A DNA stretch of 64,000 bases from JAUICS01 sp964384335 (GCA_964384335.1 CAYLKN010000007.1:13203-77202), one strand, 5' to 3'. Numbered from the stretch's first letter, positions 16,260 to 26,901 are shown. A program made the numbers and translations. Notes: a model not told the origin generated them from the letters alone.

Positions 16260-18026
16260 TCAGGCCACTTTACTGGCTTTTGCATCGTCACTGCTGCCCG
16301 CTTCCTGTGTTTCCTGTCTATGTATTTTCACAATGCGTTCAGCCCCTTCCCGTGCGGCATCCTCATAGGGGTTAAGAATAATATCCGCGCCAATTGTTTC
16401 GAATTCTTCCTTTTCCTCTTCGGGCTTGTGCGAGATAACCGCGATATGACCGGTAAAGCCTGATGCGCGTAACGCCTTTGTCAGGGTTCGCCGAGAATCC
16501 AGAATCATTGGTCCCGTCAAAGAATGCGGAATACAGATTACAGCCGTATGCACCTCATCACACGGCAGGTGGGACGGAAGCTCAGGGTCCGAGGCATCGC
16601 CGTAAAGCGTTGCAATGGATTGTTTTTGTGCATGCTTTATGGCTTCGGGGTCAAAATCAATCGCCAGAACTTTTGCGCCGTAATTTTGAAATTCCCTCGC
16701 CATTGACGTTCCATAACGGCCTATTCCAAAAATAAAGACGTCATAGCCGTGAATTTTCTTTTCCTCCGGAAATTCATCAGTTTTGATAAGCTGTTTGCGT
16801 TCAAATATCTCCAGAGCATTTTCAAGAATATTGTAAAAATAAGGCGCATAAATCATAAGATAGGTTGAAACACCGATGGTTATAAAACCGACCAGGGTCA
16901 CAAGATTGGCTTCACCCGTGCTCATGATACCCGTTGTTGCGGCAAGCGCAGCGAATATCATCGAAAACTCACTGATCTGTCCCAGTGTAATTCCGGCCAT
17001 GTAGCTTGTTCGTTTCCGGTATCCCAGAACGCCCATAACCGCCATGACAATAACCGGCTTCATTATTAAGACAAAAACAGAAAGGATAAGGGCATCCTGG
17101 ATCTGGCTTCCTATTGTGCCGAGAGAAAGCTGGGAGCCCAGCCCGACAAAAAAGAACACAAGCAGAAAATCGCGCAAGGACGAAAGACGGGCCACTATGA
17201 TCGTGCGGAAAGGTGTGGAGGCCAGGGTCATACCCGCCAGCAACCCGCCAAGCTCCTTGCTGAGACCGATAGCATGACACAGGGCGGCCATGGTTGCCGC
17301 CATACCAATGGCGAATATTACCATCAGTTCCGAGTAACGGGCCAGACGGCGGGCAAGAGGATCGGCACAGAAAAGGATAAATACAGTAATAAAGGCAATC
17401 ACTACGCCAAGCTTGATAAAAATACCTACAAAACTTCCGATATTCAAACCCTCCATACCGGTCCCGGCCGAAAGCGCATTCAGTCCGACCATTGCAAGAA
17501 TGACGACAAGATCCTGTACAATCAGAATACCCAGAGACATTTTGCCGTATAGAGATTCAATCTCCCGCTTGTCGGATAACAGCTTGACAATAATGATCGT
17601 ACTTGAAAACGAAAGGGCAAGCCCTATCGCAAGAGACGGCACCAGTGACAGGCCCAAAGCCAGACAGATCCCGGTTCCCAGGGTCATCGTAATAATAATC
17701 TGTAAGGTCCCCGCCATCATAGCGGTTGCGCCGAGCCGCCTTATAAGAGAGACATCAAGCTTTAACCCGACCATAAACAACAAAAGGGCAATTCCCAGAT
17801 TCGCAAGCGTTGAAATCGCGGATTTGTCGTCCACCGCGCCCATCACACCAAGAACATCAGGCCCAAGAAGCACGCCGGTTGCAATAAAGGCAATAATAAT
17901 CGGCTGGCGCAGCATCGTTGCCAGAAATCCGGCCAGACCGGCCATTATTAAAATAACTGAAAGCTGATAAAATAATGAGCTGCTTACAGTGTCTGAAAAC
18001 CAGTCCATGAATTCCATACTAATCAT
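16260..18026 (-). CDS. KefB/YbaL-type cation:proton antiporter
   Basis: A 588-residue protein. About 11-13 membrane helices span residues 15-410 (CPA2 fold; FLATMLRQPIIIAFIATGVLLGPDVLG, LGIALLLFMVGLKLDVSLIRRLG, FSSTIIIVKLLSDK). A cytoplasmic TrkA-N/RCK nucleotide-binding domain follows (VFIFGIGRYGTSMAREFQNYGAKVLAIDFDPEA, about 430-550). It probably exchanges K+ or Na+ for protons in the inner membrane, gated by a ligand on the RCK domain. The ATG is 2 bp after the J-domain gene, so it shares an operon with mipZ. Confidence 0.88.
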   Translation of the reverse strand: MISMEFMDWFSDTVSSSLFYQLSVILIMAGLAGFLATMLRQPIIIAFIATGVLLGPDVLGVMGAVDDKSAISTLANLGIALLLFMVGLKLDVSLIRRLGATAMMAGTLQIIITMTLGTGICLALGLSLVPSLAIGLALSFSSTIIIVKLLSDKREIESLYGKMSLGILIVQDLVVILAMVGLNALSAGTGMEGLNIGSFVGIFIKLGVVIAFITVFILFCADPLARRLARYSELMVIFAIGMAATMAALCHAIGLSKELGGLLAGMTLASTPFRTIIVARLSSLRDFLLVFFFVGLGSQLSLGTIGSQIQDALILSVFVLIMKPVIVMAVMGVLGYRKRTSYMAGITLGQISEFSMIFAALAATTGIMSTGEANLVTLVGFITIGVSTYLMIYAPYFYNILENALEIFERKQLIKTDEFPEEKKIHGYDVFIFGIGRYGTSMAREFQNYGAKVLAIDFDPEAIKHAQKQSIATLYGDASDPELPSHLPCDEVHTAVICIPHSLTGPMILDSRRTLTKALRASGFTGHIAVISHKPEEEKEEFETIGADIILNPYEDAAREGAERIVKIHRQETQEAGSSDDAKASKVA

Positions 18027-18028
18027 GT

Positions 18029-18493
18029 CTAATACCCCAGTAATGTTTTTCGTGCTTCGTTCAGTTTTCTGGCGAGGCCCTCTGACCCTTCATGATCTGG
18101 ATGAATTTTATTCATAAGTCTTTTATAAGCGGCTTTAATCTCTTTTTCATCTGAATCTTTGGTCAGTCCGAGAATATCCAGTGCCTCATCCCTGCTCATC
18201 GCCCCGGATGAGTTCCCTGGAGCATTGGGGGCATTCGAATTGAGAGGGTTTTCCTTACGTCTTTGCCTGTGCTCTTTCACCATTGAGTACAGCATAGGCA
18301 CGATTATAACACATAAAAGGATGGCGGGCAGTAGTCTTTGAGTTAGAGCAAGAAACAAAAGCGCAAACGCCGCCACAACAATGAATACGGCCCTGACGAC
18401 CCGCTTAACCTGATCCGGCGAAGACTTCAGAAAAAGATAATAGAGCGCATAAGCGCCTATAATCAGACCAATAACAAAAATCACATAAGGCAT
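18029..18493 (-). CDS. Membrane-anchored J-domain protein
   Basis: A 154-residue protein with two N-terminal membrane helices (about 1-20 and 33-65), a short linker and a C-terminal J domain (ALDILGLTKDSDEKEIKAAYKRLMNKIHPDHEGS) with the HPD tripeptide needed to stimulate DnaK ATPase. It probably recruits DnaK to the inner membrane. It lies 6 bp after mipZ and 2 bp before the antiporter. The mipZ/J-protein pairing recurs in alphaproteobacteria, but its significance is unknown to me. Confidence 0.85.
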   Translation of the reverse strand: MPYVIFVIGLIIGAYALYYLFLKSSPDQVKRVVRAVFIVVAAFALLFLALTQRLLPAILLCVIIVPMLYSMVKEHRQRRKENPLNSNAPNAPGNSSGAMSRDEALDILGLTKDSDEKEIKAAYKRLMNKIHPDHEGSEGLARKLNEARKTLLGY

Positions 18494-18499
18494 TATCGA

Positions 18500-19348
18500 T
18501 TATTCCGCGGCTGCTTTATCTTCATCTGTCCGGGGTTGAAGATTATGTTTACCAATTTCCCTGACCAGTCTTCTGACCTCCTGCCGGGCAGTAATTTCCG
18601 ATATGGAGAGAGACGTTTCAGGATCCTTTTCTATATCCATCACTGTCAGACCCTTTAAAAACAGCTCACGAAAGATCACGCGTTCCCCAAATCCCGGCAG
18701 AGGTTTAAAATCATAGATTTTGGACAACCGGCCTATGACATCGCCAACATCCCTTTTATTGCGCGCATCAAGATGGCTTAAACGGTTGCGCATAACAATC
18801 CATTCAATTGGCTTTTCTCCGGCTCTCTTTCTGCGGCTTTGCAGGTCAAGCACCATATTGGCGTAAAACGAACTGTTCTCGATTTCGAGCGTATCCGGAT
18901 CAACGACGCACAAAACGTCAAGATCGACAAGACTGTCGTTCACCGGTGTAATCAGAACATCTGATTTCTGATGCGCAAGCCTGTTCAGATAGGTATCGTT
19001 ACCCGGCGTGTCCACGATTACATAATCCGTAATGGGTAAAAGTTCGTCAAGTGCCATGGTCAAAAACGACGAATCTTCGCTTGTGCGGACTTCATCGGTA
19101 TCCGCACTGCTTTTTTCAATCGAAAGATGCAGGGGTGAGGGAATATCAAGCTGGCTGTTGGCGATATACTTGAACCGGTTTGCAAAATAACGGGTTAATG
19201 TGCCCTGCCGGGCGTCAAGATCGACGGTTCCCACCCTGAAACCTTCATAAAGAAGAGCTATGGCAAGATGCATGGCGGTTGTGGACTTGCCGGATCCACC
19301 CTTCTCGTTGCCGAGAACAACAATTTTGCTATCTCTTTGTCCGCGCAT
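18500..19348 (-). CDS. mipZ: Division-plane ATPase MipZ
   Basis: A 282-residue ParA/MinD-superfamily ATPase with a deviant Walker A (VVLGNEKGGSGKST, signature Lys K16 and K21). Further MipZ features are VDLDARQGTLTRYFANR, the VIVDTPGNDTYLNR Walker B region and VMRNRLSHLDARNKRDVG. MipZ forms polar gradients by interacting with ParB and inhibits FtsZ, restricting division to mid-cell. It marks the organism as an alphaproteobacterium that uses MipZ rather than Min for this task. It opens a tight three-gene operon. Confidence 0.93.
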   Translation of the reverse strand: MRGQRDSKIVVLGNEKGGSGKSTTAMHLAIALLYEGFRVGTVDLDARQGTLTRYFANRFKYIANSQLDIPSPLHLSIEKSSADTDEVRTSEDSSFLTMALDELLPITDYVIVDTPGNDTYLNRLAHQKSDVLITPVNDSLVDLDVLCVVDPDTLEIENSSFYANMVLDLQSRRKRAGEKPIEWIVMRNRLSHLDARNKRDVGDVIGRLSKIYDFKPLPGFGERVIFRELFLKGLTVMDIEKDPETSLSISEITARQEVRRLVREIGKHNLQPRTDEDKAAAE

Positions 19349-19450
19349 AACGATTACAAATTTCCTTTTGAATTAGGTTCAGGACCTGTTTATTTTAATG
19401 AATGCACTTTCATAGTATCCTATTATCAAATATTAGAGAACGATGACCTT

Positions 19451-21292
19451 ATGCACAAATCAAGTTTAGAGTTAAACACACTTTCCGTATCTGAAATGAA
19501 GCCGCATAAACTTTCAACGCTTCGCGCCGCACTCCATCAAATGAGGCTGAACGGTTTTTTGGTGCCGAGAAGCGACCAGTATTTAGGAGAAAACATACAA
19601 AAATGCGATGAAAGACTGGCATGGCTTACTGGTTTTAAAGGTTCGGCAGGACTGGCGCTTGTACTTGAAAACAAGGCCTGCCTTTTTACGGACAGTCGCT
19701 ATCTTATTCAGATTAAACAGGAAATTGATATAAACGATTATGATATAAAAAACATTCAGGATGAAAAACCTGAAGACTGGCTTTTTGAGAACACAAATCC
19801 GGGACAGACCATCGGGTATGATCCGTCCCTCCATTCAACGCTGCAGATTGAAAAATTCGAAAAGGCATTAAAAAGAAAAAATGTCGTCCTTAAATCTGTT
19901 GAAAGAAATCCTGTTGACAGGATATGGCATGACCGGCCAGAGCCTGAAAAAACAAATGTTGAAGTTTTTCCCTTGAAATATGCAGGGGAAACCTCTGCTT
20001 CCAAACTGCAAAGGCTGGCAAAAAATCTTGCTCAACAGAATATTTACGCAGCACTGATTACAAGTCCCGAATCAATAGCCTGGCTTCTGAATGTAAGGGG
20101 CGCAGATTTAAAGCATACGCCTGTTCCGCTTTCAACAGGCGTTTTATATTCAGAAGAAGGACACTTCGACTGGTTTATCGAACCGGAACGGATCCCGGAA
20201 CACGTTCATGATGCACTTGGCGAAGGTGTACAAATTCTGCCGCCGAATATTCTCGAAATTACATTAAGTCAGATTGCGGAAAGAAGTATCGAGAAACACA
20301 AAACCATCCAGATCGACAAAACACGCAGCCCGGCGTGGTATGAACAAAACCTTCAGAATTATAACGCACGCCTCTCTTTTGAAGAGGATCCATGCGTTGA
20401 CGCGCGTGCGCTTAAGAACAACGATGAGCAGGCGGCTTCCCGGAATGCCCATATTGAAGACGGAGCAGCTATGGTACGGTTTATGATCTGGCTCGAAACC
20501 GCACTCAGGAACAAAGAAAAACTGAATGAGCTGATAGTTGCACAAAAGCTTGAAGACTTTCGGTCACAGTCGGAAAGTTATAAAAGCCCCAGTTTTGAAA
20601 CCATTTCGGGTTTTAATGCAAACGGGGCCATCATTCATTACGCCGTTAACACGGAAACAAACGCCGAAATAAAACCTCCGGGCCTTCTTCTTGTTGACAG
20701 TGGCGGGCAGTACAGGAACGGTACCACTGACATTACAAGGACTCTGGCCGTTGGAAAGCCCAAAGCGGATTACACAAAAAACTATACAACCGTCCTGAAG
20801 GGGCACATCAATCTGGCCTGCGCCGAATTTCCGGAGGGAACGGTCGGGGCACAGCTTGATGCGCTGGCGCGCAAGCCCTTATGGGCCGAGGGGCTTGATT
20901 ACGGTCACGGCACCGGCCACGGGGTCGGGTGTTATCTTTCCGTGCACGAGGAAGCCGCAAATATTTCCCCACGCGGCACAAAAGCCCTGAAGCCTGGTAT
21001 GATCCTTTCGAACGAACCCGGTTATTACAAAGAAGGTGAATACGGGATACGAATAGAAAATCTGGTTCTTGTGGTTGATACCGGGAAAACTTTTGAAGAC
21101 GGTCGCCGGTGCCTGGCCTTTGAAAATCTTACCAAAGTTCCATATGATACACAGCTGATTGACAAAATGCTGCTGGATAAAAAAGAGATCGACTGGATCA
21201 ATGCCTATCACCAAACTGTAAGTAACGACCTGCGGCCCCACCTTTCAAAAGACGAAAATCTTTGGCTTGAGCAAAAAACCAGGCCTTTGTAA
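19451..21292 (+). CDS. Xaa-Pro aminopeptidase (M24B, PepP type)
   Basis: A 613-residue protein with two N-terminal creatinase-like domains (SDQYLGENIQKCDERLAWLTGFKGSAGLALVLENKACLFTDSRYLIQIKQE) and a pita-bread M24 catalytic domain. Metal ligands are in VDSGGQYRNGTTDITRTL, GTGHGVGCYLSVHE and SNEPGYYKEGEYGIRIENL. It removes N-terminal residues before proline in the cytoplasm. The length is that of the long eukaryote-like APP1 group. I chose the ATG at 19451; upstream codons would overlap divergent mipZ. An ATG at 19496 is also possible. Confidence 0.9.
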   Translation: MHKSSLELNTLSVSEMKPHKLSTLRAALHQMRLNGFLVPRSDQYLGENIQKCDERLAWLTGFKGSAGLALVLENKACLFTDSRYLIQIKQEIDINDYDIKNIQDEKPEDWLFENTNPGQTIGYDPSLHSTLQIEKFEKALKRKNVVLKSVERNPVDRIWHDRPEPEKTNVEVFPLKYAGETSASKLQRLAKNLAQQNIYAALITSPESIAWLLNVRGADLKHTPVPLSTGVLYSEEGHFDWFIEPERIPEHVHDALGEGVQILPPNILEITLSQIAERSIEKHKTIQIDKTRSPAWYEQNLQNYNARLSFEEDPCVDARALKNNDEQAASRNAHIEDGAAMVRFMIWLETALRNKEKLNELIVAQKLEDFRSQSESYKSPSFETISGFNANGAIIHYAVNTETNAEIKPPGLLLVDSGGQYRNGTTDITRTLAVGKPKADYTKNYTTVLKGHINLACAEFPEGTVGAQLDALARKPLWAEGLDYGHGTGHGVGCYLSVHEEAANISPRGTKALKPGMILSNEPGYYKEGEYGIRIENLVLVVDTGKTFEDGRRCLAFENLTKVPYDTQLIDKMLLDKKEIDWINAYHQTVSNDLRPHLSKDENLWLEQKTRPL

Positions 21293-21388
21293 CTGTGCAT
21301 TTGCAACATCTTTTATGATGATTTTCGGCTTGAAAGAGGTCTTATTTCAGCCTACCGTACCTGTAAAATAATCTTTAAACATTTATCA

Positions 21389-24300
21389 ATGAAAACTCAG
21401 GATTTCCAGGAAATGGTTGATGGTATTTCTTCCGGCGGCTCGGGGGAATATTCCACGTTCGCAAAGCAATTTCTGAATGCCATCGATCTTGAAGACGTGC
21501 GCGATTTGGATAAAAACTATATCAAGCATGTTATTGACATGCATCAGGACCTGGCCGAACACCAGACGGCGGGCGTACTTACCATTCGCATACGGCCTTA
21601 TTCCATAAAGCAAGATAACCGTAATATAGTCAAAACCGTCATTGATATTGTTACGGATGATATGGCTTTTGTAATCGATACGGTTTCTGCCGAGCTGACC
21701 CGTAAGGGATATACAATCGAAAAATTTTTACATCCTCTTATTGGTGACGCGAATGAAGAAGACAAGGATAAAATAACACGCGTCCATCTTCATATCATCC
21801 TGTCCAATACTTTGAGCAAGGAGGAGACTGAACGTCTTGAAACCCGTTTGCAGGACGTTCTTACAGACACCCAATACGCCAACAGAGACTGGAAAATCAT
21901 GCGACGGCTTATGCTGGACAGTATTCAGTCCCTGGAAAACACTAAAACATTGTTCGATATAAAACTTGTTGGAAATTTTCAGGCATTCCTGAAATACCTT
22001 CATGACCATAATTTCACTTTGCTTGGCGTTTACGATTTTGACTTGCGGGAGGCAAAATCAAAAGCAAATGAAACAGAAAACGCGCATGGCATTCTCAGTA
22101 ATCAGCAAGGCCGAAAAAAAATCGATTTTAATGAGGAGGGGCTGCCACGGTGGAACCACAAAAATAATACACATTCCACTCCCGTGGTAGTTTCGAAACT
22201 CAAAACCGCCTCTCCCGTTCACCGCATGGTGCCCCTGGACTGCATATCCGTGGTGCATTTCGATGATATGGGGAATGCCGTTTTGGAAAGGATTTTTCTT
22301 GGCCTGTTCACGGCCGTAACCTATTCAAGAAGTATTGAAGACATCCCCTATATTCGCCATAAAGCCGAACGCATCATTGAACGGTCAGGCTTCAATATCG
22401 GCGGTCACGATTACAAGGCATTGTGCCATATTCTGGAAAGATATCCACGTGACGAACTGCTCCAGATTGACGAAGACACACTATATGAAACAGCCATATC
22501 CATACTCCGGCTGCAACATCGCCCCAGGATCGCCCTTTTCATGCGCGTTAATCCCTATTCTCGTACAGTATCCTGTCTCACTTACGTTCCGAAAGAAAGG
22601 TACGAAACACGCCTGCGCCTTAAAATTCAGGAAATTCTTGAAAGAGAGCTTCAAGGGGAATGTCTTGATTATTACTATAACGTTGATGATTCCGAACTGG
22701 CCAGAGTGTTGTATATTCTTTCAACCGACAAGGCAGACAATCATGACTTTTCAAATGAGGGTATAGAAAAAATTGTGCAGGAAGAATGCACGCCATGGCG
22801 CACAAAGTTAGCCCTGGAACTGGACGATTACTATGAAGATATAGCCATCTGCGGCAAGGTTACCGAAAAATACATCAATTCATTTCCCGTTGATTATAAA
22901 GAAAAAACGTCCCCGCAAATTGCACTTGCCGATATTGCAAAACTTGAAGAGGCGGCTTGTGGACCGGGTATAAGCATCAATTTGCACAGAAAACCGGAAA
23001 TGGACAGTACGTACTTTTCCGTAAAAATATATAAATTCGGTAAAGTCATTTCCCTTTCCGAGATTATGCCGGTTTTCGAGAATATGGGGCTGGGTGTAAT
23101 CGGTGAACATCCTTATGAAGTCACTCCGCAGGGGCAGGATACAAAAGCCTATATTTACGATTTCACCGTCAGGACAGATACAAAAATCTTTAAAAACGAG
23201 CTTGATCAAATCAAGCCGTTGTTTGAGGAAACCTTCCTGAATATCTGGTTAAAGCTTGCTGAAAATGACGGGCTTAACAAGCTGGTATTCGGAGCATACA
23301 TGACATGGCGGGAGATACTTATTCTGCGCGCCTATGTCCGGTATATGATGCAGATTCCATATGCATACAGCAGACTTTATGTTGAAAAGGCCCTGACGGA
23401 TCATCCCAAAATAAGCCGTCTTATCGTTGATCTTTTCAAAGCGCTTCATGATCCCGCAAACGGCGACCAGGCTGAAATCTATGCTGCGGGATGCAGCGTG
23501 GGAATAGATCATGCACTGGAAATGGTGGACTCACTTGACCAGGACAGGATTCTGCAAACCGTAACCGCCCTTATCGACAGTACCTTGCGAACAAATTACT
23601 TTCAGAATGATGAAAACGGAACACCAAAACCGTATATCAGTCTTAAGTTAAAAAGTGAAGGTATTAAGGAACTTCCGCTGCCGAAACCTTTCCGGGAAAT
23701 CTTTGTATATTCGCCGCGGTTTGAAGGGGTTCACCTGCGCGGCGATAAAATTGCACGCGGCGGTTTAAGGTGGTCCGACAGGCAGGAAGATTACAGGACC
23801 GAAATCCTTGATCTTATGAAAGCGCAGACCGTCAAAAACTCCGTAATAGTTCCGATGGGTGCAAAGGGCGGCTTTATACTGAAAAAAAATATGGCCGGAA
23901 AACCGAGGGATGAGATCCATAAGGAAGGCATTGCATGTTATCAAATGTTCCTGCGCGGGATGCTTGATATTACCGATAACAAGAAAGGAGGAGAGATTTT
24001 TCATCCTGAAAATGTTGTCATAAGGGATGAGCCTGATCCTTACCTTGTTGTGGCCGCAGACAAAGGAACGGCAACATTCTCCGATACGGCAAATGCGATA
24101 GCTGAGGAATACGATTTCTGGCTGGGTGATGCTTTTGCCTCAGGCGGCTCCGCAGGCTATGACCATAAAAAAATGGGCATCACGGCGCGGGGTGCATGGG
24201 AATCGGTTAAAAGACATTTTCGGGAGCTCGGCCATAATACCCAGCTTGAGGAATTTGACGTTATCGGCGTTGGTGATATGGGAGGGGATGTTTTTGGAAA

Positions 24301-26155
24301 TGGTATGCTGCTTTCAGAAAAAATATGTCTTGTCGGTGCCTTTAACCATATTCATATTTTTTGTGACCCCGAACCGGATCCGGATAAGTCCTTTAGGGAA
24401 CGAAAAAGATTGTTCGATGCCAGCCTCGGATGGGACCACTACGATGAAAAAACCCTTTCAAAAGGCGGGCGGATATTTAACAGAATGGACAAAATTCTGG
24501 AATTAACACCTGAAATCAAGAAACGGTTTCAAATTGAAAAGGATAAAATAACCCCGATAGAGCTTATACAGGCAATGCTCACGGCTGAAACGGATTTGCT
24601 TTGGTTCGGGGGAATTGGCACATATATAAAATCCTCCAGGGAATCGCATTCGGATGTCGGGGATAAATCAAATGACCTGTTGCGCGTGGATGCCTCTGAA
24701 ATCCGGGCGCGTGTGATCGGCGAAGGGGCTAATCTGGGTTTAACCCAAAAAGGCAGGATTGAGTTCGCCCAGAAAGGCGGAAAAGTTAATGCCGATTTCA
24801 TTGATAATTCAGGCGGTGTTGACTGTTCCGACCACGAGGTCAACATCAAGATTTTATTTCAGGACCTTCTGGACAAACATAATGAGAAAATTGACATTGA
24901 AAAAAGAAACGCCCTTCTAAAGGATATGGAAGAGGACGTGGCCGCCCTGGTTCTTAAAAACAACTACGACCAGGCACAGGGTATAAGCCTGATGGAAATT
25001 GAATCCAGAGACAATGTTATGATGCACGCTGATCTTATCACAAGATTTGAGGAAAAAGGTGTTTTTCAAAGAAACGTTACCGGACTTCCCGAAGAAGAGG
25101 AGATCCAGGCACGCAGTATTGATAACAAAGGTCTGACGCGGCCGGAACTCGCAATTATTTTAAGCTTTGCAAAAATACAGTTTTCACTGGATCTTCTGAA
25201 TTCCGAACTGCCTGATTCCGTTGAAGCTGCCGATTATCTTTATGATTATTTTCCTGCAATGCTTTCAAAAAATTATAAGGATGTAATTTTAAATCACAGC
25301 CTGAAAAGAGAGATCATATCGACGGCCCTTTCTTCTCAGGTTATTAACAAAATGGGCGCAGGGTTTATTTATTCTCTGTCAAAGCAGACAGGATCGGAAA
25401 ACTCTGAAATCGCCAAAGCCTACATGATTGTAAAATCCGTTTTTGATACGGAGCGTCTCTGGCACAGTGTCGAAAAACTGGATACAAAAGTAAAGGCTTC
25501 TGCATTACTGGAAGCGCAACAAAAAATAAAAAACCTGATTTACCGGGAATGTTCGTGGTTTTTAAAACGTCTTGGGCGGGATCTTTCGATTGCAAAAGAC
25601 ACCGCAACATACAAAAGCGGACTTAAGGATCTGAAAAACTGTATTGATAAAGTTGTAACAACGTCCATAAGCAAGAACATAAAAAAGCTTGAAAGCGGAT
25701 ATGCAAAACAAGGACTTCCAAAAAAGCTGGCGCATGAAATTGCATTGATACCCGTTATGGGATCGGCATGCGACATTATCAGAATTTCAAAACAAAGCGG
25801 CGTTGACATACAGAAAACGGCGAGTACTTACTTCGAACTTGGTGATTTTTTCCATCTTCAATGGCTGAAGCAGAAGGCACGGCTTATCCCAACAGACGAC
25901 AAATGGGCGGAAGATGCCCTGAACGGGCTTGTCGATCAGCTTTACACCTGTCAGGCCGGACTAACGGCGCGCATTCTGAAAGATATGGGCGACCACCTTA
26001 AGGAAAAGAATATTGTTGCAAACTGGGCAAAAGATCACGCTCATCAGACAAGCCATATCAAAAACCTTATGGCCGAAATACGGCGATCTTCGATCATCGA
26101 CATGCCTGCTGTCATTATTGCTGAACAGCGGCTGAGAGCTTTATACGGCGGTTAA
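21389..26155 (+). CDS. gdhB: NAD-specific glutamate dehydrogenase (large type)
   Basis: A 1588-residue enzyme of the 180-kDa class. It converts glutamate to 2-oxoglutarate with NAD+, mainly catabolically. The N-terminal half holds ACT-like regulatory segments. The catalytic core includes GGLRWSDRQEDYRTEILDLMKAQTVKNSVIVPMGAKGGF with the substrate-binding lysines, and the Rossmann segment VIGVGDMGGDVFGNGMLLS. A helical C-terminal domain follows. Both ends look intact. It is a stand-alone gene, with a bulged hairpin in the 96-bp gap before it and a convergent hisA 11 bp beyond it. Confidence 0.96.
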   Translation: MKTQDFQEMVDGISSGGSGEYSTFAKQFLNAIDLEDVRDLDKNYIKHVIDMHQDLAEHQTAGVLTIRIRPYSIKQDNRNIVKTVIDIVTDDMAFVIDTVSAELTRKGYTIEKFLHPLIGDANEEDKDKITRVHLHIILSNTLSKEETERLETRLQDVLTDTQYANRDWKIMRRLMLDSIQSLENTKTLFDIKLVGNFQAFLKYLHDHNFTLLGVYDFDLREAKSKANETENAHGILSNQQGRKKIDFNEEGLPRWNHKNNTHSTPVVVSKLKTASPVHRMVPLDCISVVHFDDMGNAVLERIFLGLFTAVTYSRSIEDIPYIRHKAERIIERSGFNIGGHDYKALCHILERYPRDELLQIDEDTLYETAISILRLQHRPRIALFMRVNPYSRTVSCLTYVPKERYETRLRLKIQEILERELQGECLDYYYNVDDSELARVLYILSTDKADNHDFSNEGIEKIVQEECTPWRTKLALELDDYYEDIAICGKVTEKYINSFPVDYKEKTSPQIALADIAKLEEAACGPGISINLHRKPEMDSTYFSVKIYKFGKVISLSEIMPVFENMGLGVIGEHPYEVTPQGQDTKAYIYDFTVRTDTKIFKNELDQIKPLFEETFLNIWLKLAENDGLNKLVFGAYMTWREILILRAYVRYMMQIPYAYSRLYVEKALTDHPKISRLIVDLFKALHDPANGDQAEIYAAGCSVGIDHALEMVDSLDQDRILQTVTALIDSTLRTNYFQNDENGTPKPYISLKLKSEGIKELPLPKPFREIFVYSPRFEGVHLRGDKIARGGLRWSDRQEDYRTEILDLMKAQTVKNSVIVPMGAKGGFILKKNMAGKPRDEIHKEGIACYQMFLRGMLDITDNKKGGEIFHPENVVIRDEPDPYLVVAADKGTATFSDTANAIAEEYDFWLGDAFASGGSAGYDHKKMGITARGAWESVKRHFRELGHNTQLEEFDVIGVGDMGGDVFGNGMLLSEKICLVGAFNHIHIFCDPEPDPDKSFRERKRLFDASLGWDHYDEKTLSKGGRIFNRMDKILELTPEIKKRFQIEKDKITPIELIQAMLTAETDLLWFGGIGTYIKSSRESHSDVGDKSNDLLRVDASEIRARVIGEGANLGLTQKGRIEFAQKGGKVNADFIDNSGGVDCSDHEVNIKILFQDLLDKHNEKIDIEKRNALLKDMEEDVAALVLKNNYDQAQGISLMEIESRDNVMMHADLITRFEEKGVFQRNVTGLPEEEEIQARSIDNKGLTRPELAIILSFAKIQFSLDLLNSELPDSVEAADYLYDYFPAMLSKNYKDVILNHSLKREIISTALSSQVINKMGAGFIYSLSKQTGSENSEIAKAYMIVKSVFDTERLWHSVEKLDTKVKASALLEAQQKIKNLIYRECSWFLKRLGRDLSIAKDTATYKSGLKDLKNCIDKVVTTSISKNIKKLESGYAKQGLPKKLAHEIALIPVMGSACDIIRISKQSGVDIQKTASTYFELGDFFHLQWLKQKARLIPTDDKWAEDALNGLVDQLYTCQAGLTARILKDMGDHLKEKNIVANWAKDHAHQTSHIKNLMAEIRRSSIIDMPAVIIAEQRLRALYGG

Positions 26156-26166
26156 AACAAGAAAAA

Positions 26167-26889
26167 TCAGTTCTGGACACCCACCAGATCGTCAACAGAA
26201 ATCCGCCCGTCATAAAGCGCCCTTCCAATAATGACGCCTTCGACACCATCCTCTTTGCAAGTTTCCAGCCGCTCAATATCCTGCATGGAACCAACGCCGC
26301 CCGATGCAATGACAGGTATTGAAATCGACCGGGCGAGATTACGGGTGTTTTCAATGTTAACGCCTGCTCCTGTTCCGTCACGCTCTATGTCGGTATAAAT
26401 AATTGCGCATACGCCGAAATCCTCCAGAGTTTTTGCCAGGTCAAAGACGTTCATTCCTGCTTTTTGGGTCCATCCCTCGACCATGACGTCATCCCCGTCC
26501 GCATCCACACCGACGGCTATTCTGCCCTGGAACTCCCGGCAGGATTGCTTTACAAGTTCAGGATCACTAACTGCCGAAGTTCCCAGAATTACCCTGTCAA
26601 TGCCACTGGAAATCCATGTTTCAATCTGATCAAGAGTTCTAATACCGCCGCCAAGCTGTACCGGCAGGGATACCGCTTCCTTGATCGATTTAATCGCCGC
26701 CGTGTTTATTGCCCTGCCCTCCACGGCGCCGTCAAGATCAACCACATGGAGCCATTTGAAACCGTTTTGCTCGAACAATCTTGCCTGCGCGGCCGGATCA
26801 TCTCCGTAAACCGTATCCTGATCCATCTTGCCTTTAAAAAGACGAACCACACATCCTCTCTTAATATCTATGGCCGGATAGATAATCAT
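26167..26889 (-). CDS. hisA: ProFAR isomerase HisA
   Basis: A 240-residue (beta-alpha)8 barrel that isomerises the aminoaldose ProFAR to PRFAR in histidine synthesis. Conserved sites: IIYPAIDIKRGCVVRLFKG with the catalytic Asp, VQLGGGIRTLDQIETW, IYTDIERDGTGAGVNIENT and VIASGGVGSMQDIERL. No other his gene is in the window; here hisA is the last gene after ispA (12 bp gap) instead of in a hisBHAF run. Confidence 0.95.
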   Translation of the reverse strand: MIIYPAIDIKRGCVVRLFKGKMDQDTVYGDDPAAQARLFEQNGFKWLHVVDLDGAVEGRAINTAAIKSIKEAVSLPVQLGGGIRTLDQIETWISSGIDRVILGTSAVSDPELVKQSCREFQGRIAVGVDADGDDVMVEGWTQKAGMNVFDLAKTLEDFGVCAIIYTDIERDGTGAGVNIENTRNLARSISIPVIASGGVGSMQDIERLETCKEDGVEGVIIGRALYDGRISVDDLVGVQN

Positions 26890-26901
26890 GACTGTAAGAG
26901 G

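Noticed and set aside
21293..21388. Terminator or switch between the aminopeptidase and glutamate dehydrogenase genes
   Set aside because: A bulged 8-bp hairpin is present but no T-run follows and no alternative pairing is evident.
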